DNA of 64,000 nucleotides from Pseudomicrostroma phylloplanum. Lineage: Eukaryota > Basidiomycota > Exobasidiomycetes > Microstromatales. The notes beneath the pieces are model-generated. The model saw nothing but the letters and a program-made list of their open reading frames with translations. It did no database searches and was not told the origin of the DNA. Below are positions 22,697 to 31,790 of the stretch, one piece after another (within the stretch, counting starts at the first letter, position 1; each line of letters opens with the position of its first letter). Position numbers and translations under genes: made by a program. The DNA lies in NCBI GenBank assembly GCA_039545275.1, contig BCHS01000013.1, forward strand, positions 434,001 to 498,000, given 5' to 3'.

Positions 22697-23154
22697 GGGT
22701 GTGGGTAGGGGTGGGTGAATTTGCCAAGTGGGAGTGCAGCTAGTAGTGAGCGTGAGTGTGCGTATGTGGCTGCTGCTACCAGTACTGCGGACGATAGTCA
22801 ACCTGCTACTGCTGCTGCTGCTGCGTATGTGTATGCGTGCGTACGAGTAGAGGGTCAGGCCGTGTGTAGTGCCTATGTATGTGTAGTGCGTGAGTGCAGC
22901 CCCGCTTCTCCCCGCAACTCAACTCGACTCAACCGAGACGTCTGAATTCGCCGGTGCGCTTGGGCCAACGGACATTTCCACGGCCGATATCAAACGCAGC
23001 GGGGCTTGGGCGCAAAGGACTCGCACTGCTTCCGCAGAGATATAAAGTGAGACAGGGATACTCTGGGAGAGGTACGCTGATCGTCATCTCACCTTGACTG
23101 ATCTTCTGGCTCGAGGCTAGCTTCATCTGACATCCGCGTACAGGCTCGTCAAGG
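22697..23154. promoter_or_regulatory. Divergent promoter region, orphan / hydroxyacid dehydrogenase
   Basis: A 458-bp divergent region with GTGTGCGTATG-type microsatellite sequence around 22750-22890 and a TATAAA at 23041-23046, 109 bp upstream of the dehydrogenase ATG. Confidence 0.55.
23041..23046 (+). promoter_or_regulatory. Candidate TATA box
   Basis: TATAAA on the plus strand, 109 bp before the ATG of the hydroxyacid dehydrogenase gene. The spacing is plausible for a fungal TATA-dependent promoter; no experimental start site is available. Confidence 0.4.
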
Positions 23155-24366
23155 ATGACCGCCCCACAGCATCGCTCCCTCCTAGCCCCCTCAGCCACAA
23201 GCATCCCCACCTCCAAGATCCCACCCACAACAGGCACCATCTCCATCTGTCCCGCCACCCATTCCACGTACGAATACTACTCCTCTTCTCTCCTCAAAAA
23301 TCTCCAAAGCGATGGTGACAGTACCGGTTTCGCTCTTCTGTCAGAAGAGACCGTCGGATTGATATGGCTCGATAGCGGTGGAGCTCCCGCGGCGACCAAG
23401 CTTAGTGAGGTGCTAAGACAGTATCCCCAGATCAAGTGGGTACAGCTGGGCCTTGCTGGGGTGAATGCCTTTGAGAAGCTGATCAAGAGTAGAAAGGACA
23501 TTGTTTGGACTAGCGCAAAGGTAAATACATACCCCCGAGGACCCGACGTACTGATGCCTCTTCACGGCAGCTGATACTGGCCCCTTTCCTTCCCCCGCCC
23601 CTTCTCGTCACAGGGCTCCTTCGCGCAACCAGTAGCCGAGCACGCCCTCTCCCTCCTCCTCTCCCTCCTGCGAAACATCCCCAAGCGCATCCGAGCCAGC
23701 AGCTGGGGCACCCCCTCCGGCCTCTCCCTCTTCTCCCGACACGTCACGATCCTCGGCGCAGGTGGGATCACATTGGCCCTACTCGCCCTCCTAGCGCCGT
23801 TCGAAGTTGAAGTCACCGTGCTTCGACGGAGGGCAGAGCCACTGGAAGAGGAAGTGCTTCCGTCGTTTTACAGAGCTGCAGGAGGGGGCAAGCTGAGTGT
23901 GCGCTCCTTCAAGGAGCTGCACGCCGTCCTCCCCTCTAGCGACATCCTCGTGCTAGCCGCAGCCCTCACATCCGAAACACACGGCATCATCGGCTCCTCC
24001 GAGCTCTCCCTCCTCCCAAAACACGCCATACTGGTGAACGTGGCCCGTGGTGAGCACGTTCAGACTGCCGCACTCCTCTCCGCCCTGCAGAGGGGAGTGA
24101 TATCCGGTGCTGGACTGGACGTGACGGATCCTGAGCCCCTCCCGGAGGATCACCCTTTGTGGAGCTTACAGCGCGATGCTGATGCCAAGTGGGAGGAGGA
24201 GCTCTGTCCTGATCAGAGGGGGAACCTGATCATCACACCGCATACGGCGGATACGCCCGAGATGGTCAAGCCGTTGCTCGTGCAGCGCTTTGCGGCTAAT
24301 GTTAGGGCGCTCAAGGCTGGAGAGGGAAGGTTTGAGGGGGTTGTTGATCCGGAGTGGGCGTACTGA
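23155..24366 (+). CDS. D-isomer-specific 2-hydroxyacid dehydrogenase family protein
   Basis: Exons 23155-23520 and 23614-24366 (GTAAAT donor, TCACAG acceptor, phase 0) encode 372 residues. The NAD(P)-binding domain begins VTILGAGGITLALLALL, a GxGxxT version of the usual GxGxxG loop. The catalytic residues are visible: Arg267 in LVNVARGEHV, Glu296 in DVTDPEPLPEDHPLW and His332 in NLIITPHTADTPE. Family members reduce 2-oxoacids such as glyoxylate, hydroxypyruvate or phenylpyruvate, or oxidise D-hydroxyacids; the exact substrate cannot be read from the sequence. No mitochondrial or C-terminal peroxisomal signal is evident (ends DPEWAY), so a cytosolic enzyme is likely. Its 3' end is only 95 bp from the convergent TCF25 homologue. 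Confidence 0.9.
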
Positions 24367-24461
24367 GAGGATAGGAGAGGAAGAAGCGAGGGGGTGGTAC
24401 AGTCTTGCACATGAAGGTCGAGCAGGTACGAAGATTTTATTACGGTGGGTAGTATCCCTCT

Positions 24462-26885
24462 CTACTCCGTGTCTGAATCCAACACCTCTTCCTCGTCCTC
24501 CTCCTCATCGTCGTCTTCCTCTCCTTGGCCAAAGCGACCCGGCATCCCACCCGCGCCCATCTGGCCCTCCTCGAGTGGCATATCCTGCAACAATTGCTGC
24601 ATCAGCGCCCTCGCCTCTGCCTCCTGTTCCTCTCCAGCGCCTCCAGCCCCAGCTGCACCTGCGGCAGCTCCTCCACCACCACCAAAGAAGGGCAGTCTTC
24701 CCTGGAACTGGGCGAGAAGCTCCTGCAACCTCTCCAACATCCCCGCATTCACTCCCGCCGCATCGCCTTGAGCTCCACCACCGCCACCTCCACTACCTCG
24801 CTGAAGAGGTCCATTGCGTCGTATGAGCGGCGCAAAGTACTCGTCATCAATACGCGTCGATCCAGCTCCTCGTGGGGGGAGCGGGTCAAAGGCGTCTAGG
24901 TTTGAAGTCTCGCGGAATATGGATAGGGGTATGAGGGACGTGAGGGACTGGCGGAGCGCATCGGGCATGTCTGCCACGAGGATGTGTCGGTACAGACTTG
25001 AGGTCGTCGATGAGTCCCCTACGGCACTGGGGAGGGAGCTCTTCTTCCAGTCTGCGCCGCTAGAGGACTCGGATTCGGACCAGACGGACTCGACAGAGGT
25101 GCGAAGCCAGGACTTGAGTTCCGAGTCCTTCCAGAGCGAGTCGTTGCGTGCGCTGTAGATCTGCGAGACAATCTCCCTCAGGGCGTCCTCTTCGTCCCCA
25201 TGGGAAGAGGCCGCCTGCACGCAGGGATGCGACTCCATGCCCTTGGGCAGGTCCAACCCTACCTTGGCGTACAGAGCGGGCAGGAGGTAGGGATGTCGCT
25301 TGATGGCCTTCTTGAGCAAAGGCGTACTGCCCTCGCCCGACTTATCGCCCTTTTCCCTCTCCATCGCCCGCACTCCCAGAGCCTCAGCAAAGTCCAACCC
25401 TCCAGCCCAACTCAGATCGCGAGTCTTCCTCAGTCGCGGGAGGAAATCCTCGACGAGCCAACGGTGTTGCTTGCTCTTGATGGCGAGGAAGTCTACCCAG
25501 AGGAGACAGGCGTGTGGGTCGTGCTCGTCGAGGGAGAAGAGGAACTTGGACCACTCTAGGGCTGTGCGCCAGGTGCCTCTCCGACCTAGGAAGGCAATCA
25601 TGCGGTGAGCTGCAAGATACAGGCCTCTGTTCTCGACCTTCTTGAAGTCTACAGGGAGAGGACCGGCAGGGTTCGTCAGGGAGGAGATGAATGTGGGCGA
25701 GGCGGTTCGCTCGTAGACGAAGAGGATGCGCGCATTCCAATCGGAAGCTTGACCTAGGTCGCCTTGATGCTTGCTGATGTCTGACATGGAAGAGAGGACA
25801 TGCACGTGCCAAGGGTACGGTCTGAGCAAGGCGTAGATGGCTTCAGGGTTGTGTGTAGCGACGGCTTGCTGAAACTCGTACTGAGCAGCCCTGTATGCCT
25901 TGGAATGCTCCCACGTAGCGACCTTTGCTCCCGTAGAGGTATCTTCCTCAATCTCTCCTACCATGCCCGTAAACGTCCGGTTCACCGGTGGCCAGGTGTC
26001 CTTGGCCTGCACGAGGACGCTGCGTAGCTTGAGGTTGGGGTTGCGAGCTAGCATCCGAGCCCGCGCGCCTCCGCTGGCCCCACTACCGCCTGCACCTCCA
26101 TTCTCGGCTTCGTAAGCCTTGATGGCCGCCGAACCGAATTGTCTTCTCAGCTCCACATCCGGATCGAGATGATTCTGCTGCAGAGAGAGACAGGCTCGCA
26201 GCGAGCTTGCCGACGAAGCGCCAGCTGCTGCCTGGACAGTCTTGGCCATACCGCCCCCTGCCACGACGTGAGGCTGCGAGGCTAGAATCGAATCGAAGTC
26301 GTCAAGTGACATGTCAGACAGACCTTTCGAGGCCTGAGCCCCACCTCCCCCTTTCCCAGCCTTCTTCTTGCTAGACTTGGCAGCAGGTGTGGGAGTGGGA
26401 GAGACGGCGCCACTCCCCGCCTGCTCTCCCTCCGCCTCTTCCACGCCAGCAGCAGCGGCAGTGGCGGTCTTCTTCTTCTTCTTGTTGTTCTTCTTCTTGG
26501 GCTTGGCAGTCGTCGCTGCTGTCGCTGTTGATGCGTCTTCTAGGCCCTCGTCTGCTTCCTCGTCGCTGTCGGCTCCTCCATCTTCGTCTCCGCCGAGCTG
26601 TAGGACATACGCAGAGGTGGAGGTCAGTCATAAGACCCCTGCAGCCTCTCTGGGCAAGTAATTCGTGGGTGACGGACTCACTGCGGCAAAGACACTCTGA
26701 GCTGGCTGTGTCGGCTGTGTTGGAGCTGCGATGGATTGGGTAGTATCCTCTCTTTCTGATGCCTCTTGTGCGTCACCGGCTGTAGAGGAGGTTGCCTTGG
26801 GTCCAGCGTCAGAGATGGCTAGGTCTTGAAGCTCTTGGAGCTCCTGTTGCTCCCTTGCCTGGCGTTTATTGAGCCGCTTGGACAT
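24462..26885 (-). CDS. rqc1: TCF25/Rqc1 homologue (ribosome quality control factor)
   Basis: Two minus-strand exons, 26885-26682 and 26597-24462, phase 0, give 779 residues. It starts MSKRLNKRQAREQQELQ, a typical basic N terminus for this family. The Tcf25 domain carries PYPWHVHVLSSMSDISKHQGD, FVYERTASPTF, NRGLYLAAHRMIAFLGRRG and WSKFLFSLDEHDPHACLLW. In yeast, Rqc1 works with Ltn1 and Rqc2 to mark stalled nascent chains on 60S subunits with K48-linked ubiquitin. The N-terminal region is Lys/Ala-rich (KPKKKNNKKKKK) and the C terminus is acidic (EDDDEEEDEEE). A Gly/Ala-rich insert lies near the C terminus (FFGGGGGAAAGAAGAGG). It is divergent from CTR9 across 292 bp and converges with the dehydrogenase gene. 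Confidence 0.9.
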
Positions 26886-27177
26886 GATGCTGTGGGCGGC
26901 AGGTGATGATGAAATGAAGGGAGAGTAGATGGTCGTCACAGCCTGTAGGAAGCTTTGGCTGCCTGAAGCTGCCCCCTTTGAGTAAATTCTGACCAAAGGT
27001 GGAGTCGCTGCTTCCTTCCGATGATCGGGGCCAAAGTCACCGCGTGGCACAGGCGCAGAGAGCCATGGGACATTGCCGGACCTCGCGGGAAGCAAAGCCG
27101 TAGACCAGGCGGAACAACTCATCTTCCTCCTCGCCATCACCACCAATACCACTACCACCACCACCACTCTCCCCACG
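26886..27177. promoter_or_regulatory. Bidirectional promoter for TCF25/Rqc1 and CTR9
   Basis: A 292-bp space between divergent ATGs. An ACC/ACN repeat precedes the CTR9 start (about 27138-27165). No TATA box is seen. Confidence 0.6.
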
Positions 27178-30100
27178 ATGGACTACGGCGAAGATGGAAG
27201 CGGCGAGCGCATCCTCTCCATCCCCACGGAGCAGGGTGATGTCCCCATCGACCTGGCAGACCTGCCCATCGACGCAGAGGGCATCGCCGACATCGTAGGA
27301 CTCCTCGCCGCCGATGCCCAGCCAGCTCACTACTGGGCTACACTCGCCTACGAGTACCTCGCAATCAAGCACGAGGACGTCGCATTGGAGTTCCTCACGC
27401 GTGGAACTCACATTCTGCGCTCTGCTCCTCTGCGGCGAGCTCAAGGCACTGCTCTGCTCGACGCAATGACAGCCGCCGTATATGCCAATCGCGCTCGATC
27501 CTCGCCAAAGCAACTGATTCCCGACGCTCGCTACCAGCCTCTGCAGGGCAGAGGTATCCATCCCAAGCAAGCTCACTATGGTCAGGCTACTCAGTTCACA
27601 AACTCCTCCGCTGCGTCAGATCCCAAGGCTGTTCACTCTCAGCTCTCCAGAGCCATCGACATGGCACTCAAGGGAGCAACGCTTGACGCTCAGCGCATCT
27701 TCAATGACATAGCAGAGCGACAGCCCCGCAACTCGCTCGCACTTCTGGGCAAGGCCTGCTGTCTTTTGCGAAAGCGAGACTTCCAGCGAGCTCTACCCAT
27801 CTACCAGCAAGTGCTTGTCCTCGTGCTCCCCTACGAGGCAAAGGGAGACTTTACCCGCCCTGATCCTCGCATTGGAATCGGACTCTGTCTCGCCGGCATG
27901 GGCAGGACCATCGACGCTAGGCGCGCTTGGACTCGCTCTGCCGAGCTGTACCCCAACAATGCCGCCCCGAGGCTGCTCCTGGGTCTGTCATCCTTCAATG
28001 CTGCCAAGCAAGCGGCCGCTCTGCCTCTTGGCCTCTTCGGTGTAGGTCAGACCACAACGGAAGAGATGGCAAGAGAGGCTGCACAGGAAGACGGTCTGAG
28101 TAGTATGCAGATGGCTTGGAAGCTCAACAATCGAAGCGCCATGGCAGCCGTTGCTATGGCCGAGCACTTCACCAAGCGAGCCTATATTGCTGCCCAGGAA
28201 GGTAACACTGCCAAGGCAGACGCGCAATTCCAACAAGCCCTCAAGCTGGGCGAGCACGCCATCCAGTACGCCGACGCTCGTAGCGACCTCCTGGCTGCAT
28301 GGACAGGAATGGCTCGTACGGCTCACGTCGCCGTTCTTGCTGCTCGCAACCGCTCCATCACCCTCGATGAGGTGGAACTGCGCTCGGTGGCTATGCGGCA
28401 CTGGACTCGAGTGACCGAGGACCTGGCGCGAGCGCCAGCACCCGGTAGCACTCCGGGTACTGTCGGACCACTGCAGGCTCTCGCCTCTCTGAGCCTAGCT
28501 CAGCTGCTTCTCAGCCAGAGCGAAGTCGTCGCAGCGATGCACGCGCTCGAAGGTCTTCAGCTCGCCAACCTGCCGTACCTGCCCCTCCATCTGCTCGAGC
28601 CAGCTCTCCTGGAGGGCAGTCTACGTGCTACATCCCACCCCGGAGCTAGCAAAGAAGAGGCTCAGAGGGATCGACAGAAGGCTCGAATCCTGCTCGAGAG
28701 GGCAATGACCCTAGTCGAAGCTGCGTCTTCCATAATCGACGGGGGTCTCACAACGACCACTTCCACGGGTCTCGCAGCCCTGACCAAAAACTCCCTACTG
28801 ACAGAAGCCGCCGGCCATTCCGCTCTGATGAAAGCCAGCGCCGTCGGACAAGATGCTCTTGCCAATGTCGAGCTCGCCCAGATTTTGCAGAATGGTTCTT
28901 CTGCTGCTGACCTCCCGAGGGCAGCCAGACGCTACACAACCGCTCTGAACATTCTCGTAAAGCAAAGAGAGAGCGGAGACGTGGCTAATTCTGTCCTGGA
29001 GATCCGGCTTCGTGCAAACCTCGGTGCAGTCCTGGGTGTCAGAGCTTTGGAAAGCGCCGTGGGAGCAGGCTACGGTGGTGCAATGCGCGAAAGCATCGAC
29101 AAGGGTAGTGGTATCACCCACCCTCTCATCGAGCGAGCTCTGGAGCACCTGCGAGCCTCCCTGGATCTGATGAAGGACTCGTCCGGCGCAGGCAATGGTG
29201 ATGATCAGCTAGAATTCGAAAAGACTACTGTGATGTTCAATGCGGCTCGTCTGCAAGAGTCTTCGTCTCATCCGAACGCACTGGAAGATGCTCGCCAAGC
29301 TTACGAGACGATTCTGCAGATTCACCCAGAGTACATCGACGCTCGTGTTCGCTTGGCGATCATGATCGCCTCACTCCCTGCTTCTGCGAACGTCAAGGGC
29401 AAGGCGACTCAGATGGCCAATGCCTACTTCAAAGAAGCGCTCTCCTCGGATCCTGCCAATCTGGACACGAGAGCAGCGTACGTCTGCTTCCTCGGAGGCG
29501 TGCTTGGCTCCTCTCCATACCCAGCTCAGTGGGCGATGATCAAGGACACCCTCGCCGAGCTCTTCCTGGGCGCCAACGATCCCAAGGCCGTAAGGACCTT
29601 CGGAGGAGCAAGTGCTGCACGGGCCGTTGCAGAATCTACTTCGAGCGATCCGTTCATCATGTCCTGCATGGGCTCAGCGTACTACAACCTTGGTCGAGAG
29701 GCAAAGGACAAGAAGGAGCGCGATCGCTGCATGATCCGGGCTGCCGAATTCTTCAGCCAGGCTCTGGCTCATGACTCAAAGTGCGTTGTTGCGGCTCAAG
29801 GGTTAGGCATTATCCTCTGCGATGACGGGCTAGTCTCCGCTGCAAAGCCTGGCAGTGGTAGTGAGCTCATCGAAGCTGAGCGGGAGGCTAGAAGAGCTGC
29901 AGTGGGAGAAGCCCTGGCTGTCTTTACCAAGCTACGAGAGCTCCGCGACGATGGCAGCATCCACGTCTGTCTTGGGCACGCTCTGAGCAAGCGTGAAGAG
30001 TGGGAGCGCGCTAGCAAGGCATATGAGATTGCTTCAAAGCAGTACTACGACGACTCCAACCCCCACGTCCTCACATATCTGGCCTTCTCCGACTATCATC

Positions 30101-31416
30101 TCGGTCTGCAACTGAAGTCGTACTCGCATCTGCTCAAGAGTGTCGGCCGACTTCAGAGCGCTAGAGGTGTCTACCAGGCACAGAGGAACGAACTCGTGGG
30201 AGATGCAGATGCGGCTGGTTCCAACGGTGCCTCCGCTACGGCTGCAGCGCCCATTGATTCTTCCAACCCTCGCATCCTCTCTCTCGAAGCCGAGATCAAG
30301 TACAACCGCTACAACGAGGCGGTCATCAAGCAGAAGGCGCTGCAGATGATGCTCGAAGTGCGCAAGGAGGAGCGCTCCCTCGAGGAGCTCAAGTCCGCCG
30401 CCGAGGGCATCAAAGAAGGTCTGACAATCTTTGCCGATCTCGTCTCCTCTGCCCGTGCTGGACAGCTCAACTTCATCACTGAGGACGTCATCGAGCAGCG
30501 AATCCAGTACGGCGAGTCTCTCGCTGAGCGTCAGGCTCCACAGCACATTGAAGAGCAGCAGACCTTCGAGGCCGAAGTGGCGGCCAAGAGCGAGGCTGTC
30601 AAGGCCCTGCGCAACGAGAAGGCTCGAGCTCGCGAGGAGGCAGAACGAGCTGCTGCTGAAGAGGAGGCGCAGAGGTTGGAGAGGGTCAAGGAGAGCAGAC
30701 GCAAGGCAATGGAAGAGGCGAGGGAGTTCCAGTATCGTCTCCCTTCGCCGGAGCCAATCAAGAAGAAGCGCGGTGAAGGTGGAGGAGGTGGTGGAGGTGC
30801 CGCGGGTGGTAAGAAGAGGAGGAAGAGGGCCGAGTCTGGAGAGATTGAAACGGACGAAGAGGAGCGCAGACTTAATGAGGTCGTGGGCAGCGATGAAGAT
30901 GACGCACCCCTCACTGATGACGACGACGCACCTGGTGGTCGCGGAGGGAGCGACGATGAAGAAGACGCAGCGACAAAGGCGCAACGTCGCGAAGAGAAGA
31001 AGCTACAGCGCAAGCGCAACAAGATGGAAGAGCTCAAGGCCGCCCGCAAGGAAAGCGCAAAGCGTCGCAAAAAGGCCGAAAGTCTCGAAGACGGTGGCAA
31101 GTCTGGGAAGAAGTCAAAGAGCTCTTCTTCCAGGAGCAGTAGCAAGAAGACAAAGAAGAAGAAGCCACGAGTCGTCTCGAGTGATGAAGAGGATGAAGAC
31201 GACGATGATGCCCGAGCTGCTCAGGGCGATGGGCAGATCACTTCGGACGATGATGACGATGATGACGATCTTCGTCGAGGTGGAGGTGGAGGAGATAGTG
31301 ATGAGGAGGAGCCTCAGAGGAAAAAGCAGAGGAAGAGTAGCGGTGCTGGTGCTGGGAGAAAGAGGGCGCCCAAGGCGGCGGATCTGGACCTCATTGATAG
31401 TGACGAGGAGATGTAA
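27178..31416 (+). CDS. ctr9: Ctr9, TPR subunit of the Paf1 transcription elongation complex
   Basis: An intronless 1412-residue frame from the ATG at 27178 (MDYGEDGSGERILSIP). The N terminus (VPIDLADLPIDAEGIADIVG, then HYWATLAYEYL) and the following tetratricopeptide repeats match Ctr9; TPR-like helices run to about residue 1000, for example NSLALLGKACCLLRKRDFQRAL and AYYNLGREAKDKKERDRCM. A coiled coil follows (about 1080-1230, ERRAPQHIEEQQTFEAEV-type region), then a long Lys/Glu/Asp/Ser tail with SSDEEDEDDDD-like patches. Paf1C travels with RNA polymerase II and supports H2B ubiquitylation and H3K4/K36 methylation. The tail also contains a Gly run (GGGGGGGAAGGKKRRKRA) with a nuclear-localisation-like basic cluster. 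Low introns and strong codon preference suggest steady expression. Confidence 0.95.
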   Translation: MDYGEDGSGERILSIPTEQGDVPIDLADLPIDAEGIADIVGLLAADAQPAHYWATLAYEYLAIKHEDVALEFLTRGTHILRSAPLRRAQGTALLDAMTAAVYANRARSSPKQLIPDARYQPLQGRGIHPKQAHYGQATQFTNSSAASDPKAVHSQLSRAIDMALKGATLDAQRIFNDIAERQPRNSLALLGKACCLLRKRDFQRALPIYQQVLVLVLPYEAKGDFTRPDPRIGIGLCLAGMGRTIDARRAWTRSAELYPNNAAPRLLLGLSSFNAAKQAAALPLGLFGVGQTTTEEMAREAAQEDGLSSMQMAWKLNNRSAMAAVAMAEHFTKRAYIAAQEGNTAKADAQFQQALKLGEHAIQYADARSDLLAAWTGMARTAHVAVLAARNRSITLDEVELRSVAMRHWTRVTEDLARAPAPGSTPGTVGPLQALASLSLAQLLLSQSEVVAAMHALEGLQLANLPYLPLHLLEPALLEGSLRATSHPGASKEEAQRDRQKARILLERAMTLVEAASSIIDGGLTTTTSTGLAALTKNSLLTEAAGHSALMKASAVGQDALANVELAQILQNGSSAADLPRAARRYTTALNILVKQRESGDVANSVLEIRLRANLGAVLGVRALESAVGAGYGGAMRESIDKGSGITHPLIERALEHLRASLDLMKDSSGAGNGDDQLEFEKTTVMFNAARLQESSSHPNALEDARQAYETILQIHPEYIDARVRLAIMIASLPASANVKGKATQMANAYFKEALSSDPANLDTRAAYVCFLGGVLGSSPYPAQWAMIKDTLAELFLGANDPKAVRTFGGASAARAVAESTSSDPFIMSCMGSAYYNLGREAKDKKERDRCMIRAAEFFSQALAHDSKCVVAAQGLGIILCDDGLVSAAKPGSGSELIEAEREARRAAVGEALAVFTKLRELRDDGSIHVCLGHALSKREEWERASKAYEIASKQYYDDSNPHVLTYLAFSDYHLGLQLKSYSHLLKSVGRLQSARGVYQAQRNELVGDADAAGSNGASATAAAPIDSSNPRILSLEAEIKYNRYNEAVIKQKALQMMLEVRKEERSLEELKSAAEGIKEGLTIFADLVSSARAGQLNFITEDVIEQRIQYGESLAERQAPQHIEEQQTFEAEVAAKSEAVKALRNEKARAREEAERAAAEEEAQRLERVKESRRKAMEEAREFQYRLPSPEPIKKKRGEGGGGGGGAAGGKKRRKRAESGEIETDEEERRLNEVVGSDEDDAPLTDDDDAPGGRGGSDDEEDAATKAQRREEKKLQRKRNKMEELKAARKESAKRRKKAESLEDGGKSGKKSKSSSSRSSSKKTKKKKPRVVSSDEEDEDDDDARAAQGDGQITSDDDDDDDDLRRGGGGGDSDEEEPQRKKQRKSSGAGAGRKRAPKAADLDLIDSDEEM

Positions 31417-31790
31417 GAAACAGCTGGGGACACTGCATTGCAAGACCTCTCTCTGTTTGTCTGCTTCTTTCAGCTTCTGCTTCAGTCTCTCGTTCTGTCG
31501 TCGAGTGCGAGTGAAAACGTCAAAGCAAAATGGATGCATCATTCTCCCTATGTTCCACCCGTCTATTGTATTTCTGTGTGCTGGAAGTGACGTGACGTGG
31601 AGTGACGTGACGTGACAAAGAGGTAGCGTAGGTGTCATGTTCGTTCGGCGGAGAGTGTGAGAGTGCCGGTATACAAGCTAGACTACCAGGATGAAGGAGA
31701 TGTTTGCTCAGCCCGTTTGCCGCCCGCCCACTCGATTGACATTTCCACCCGTCCCACTCCTGCACTAGTGTGTAGTGTGGCACAGCCTGA
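31417..31790. other. Convergent intergenic region after CTR9
   Basis: A 374-bp tail-to-tail region, notable for an array of TGACG motifs at 31588-31616. No gene is supported. Confidence 0.6.
31588..31616. repeat. TGACG(TGACG) tandem array
   Basis: TGACGTGACGTGG is followed directly by AGTGACGTGACGTGAC, so five TGAC(G) units lie in 29 bp. TGACGT is the core of CREB/ATF-type sites, but this array sits between two 3' ends. Confidence 0.7.

Noticed and set aside
30034..31615. Antisense (316 codons) and shifted plus-strand (394 codons) frames within CTR9
   Set aside because: Both overlap the conserved Ctr9 frame. Their composition mirrors simple codon-shift of the charged tail and shows no domain.
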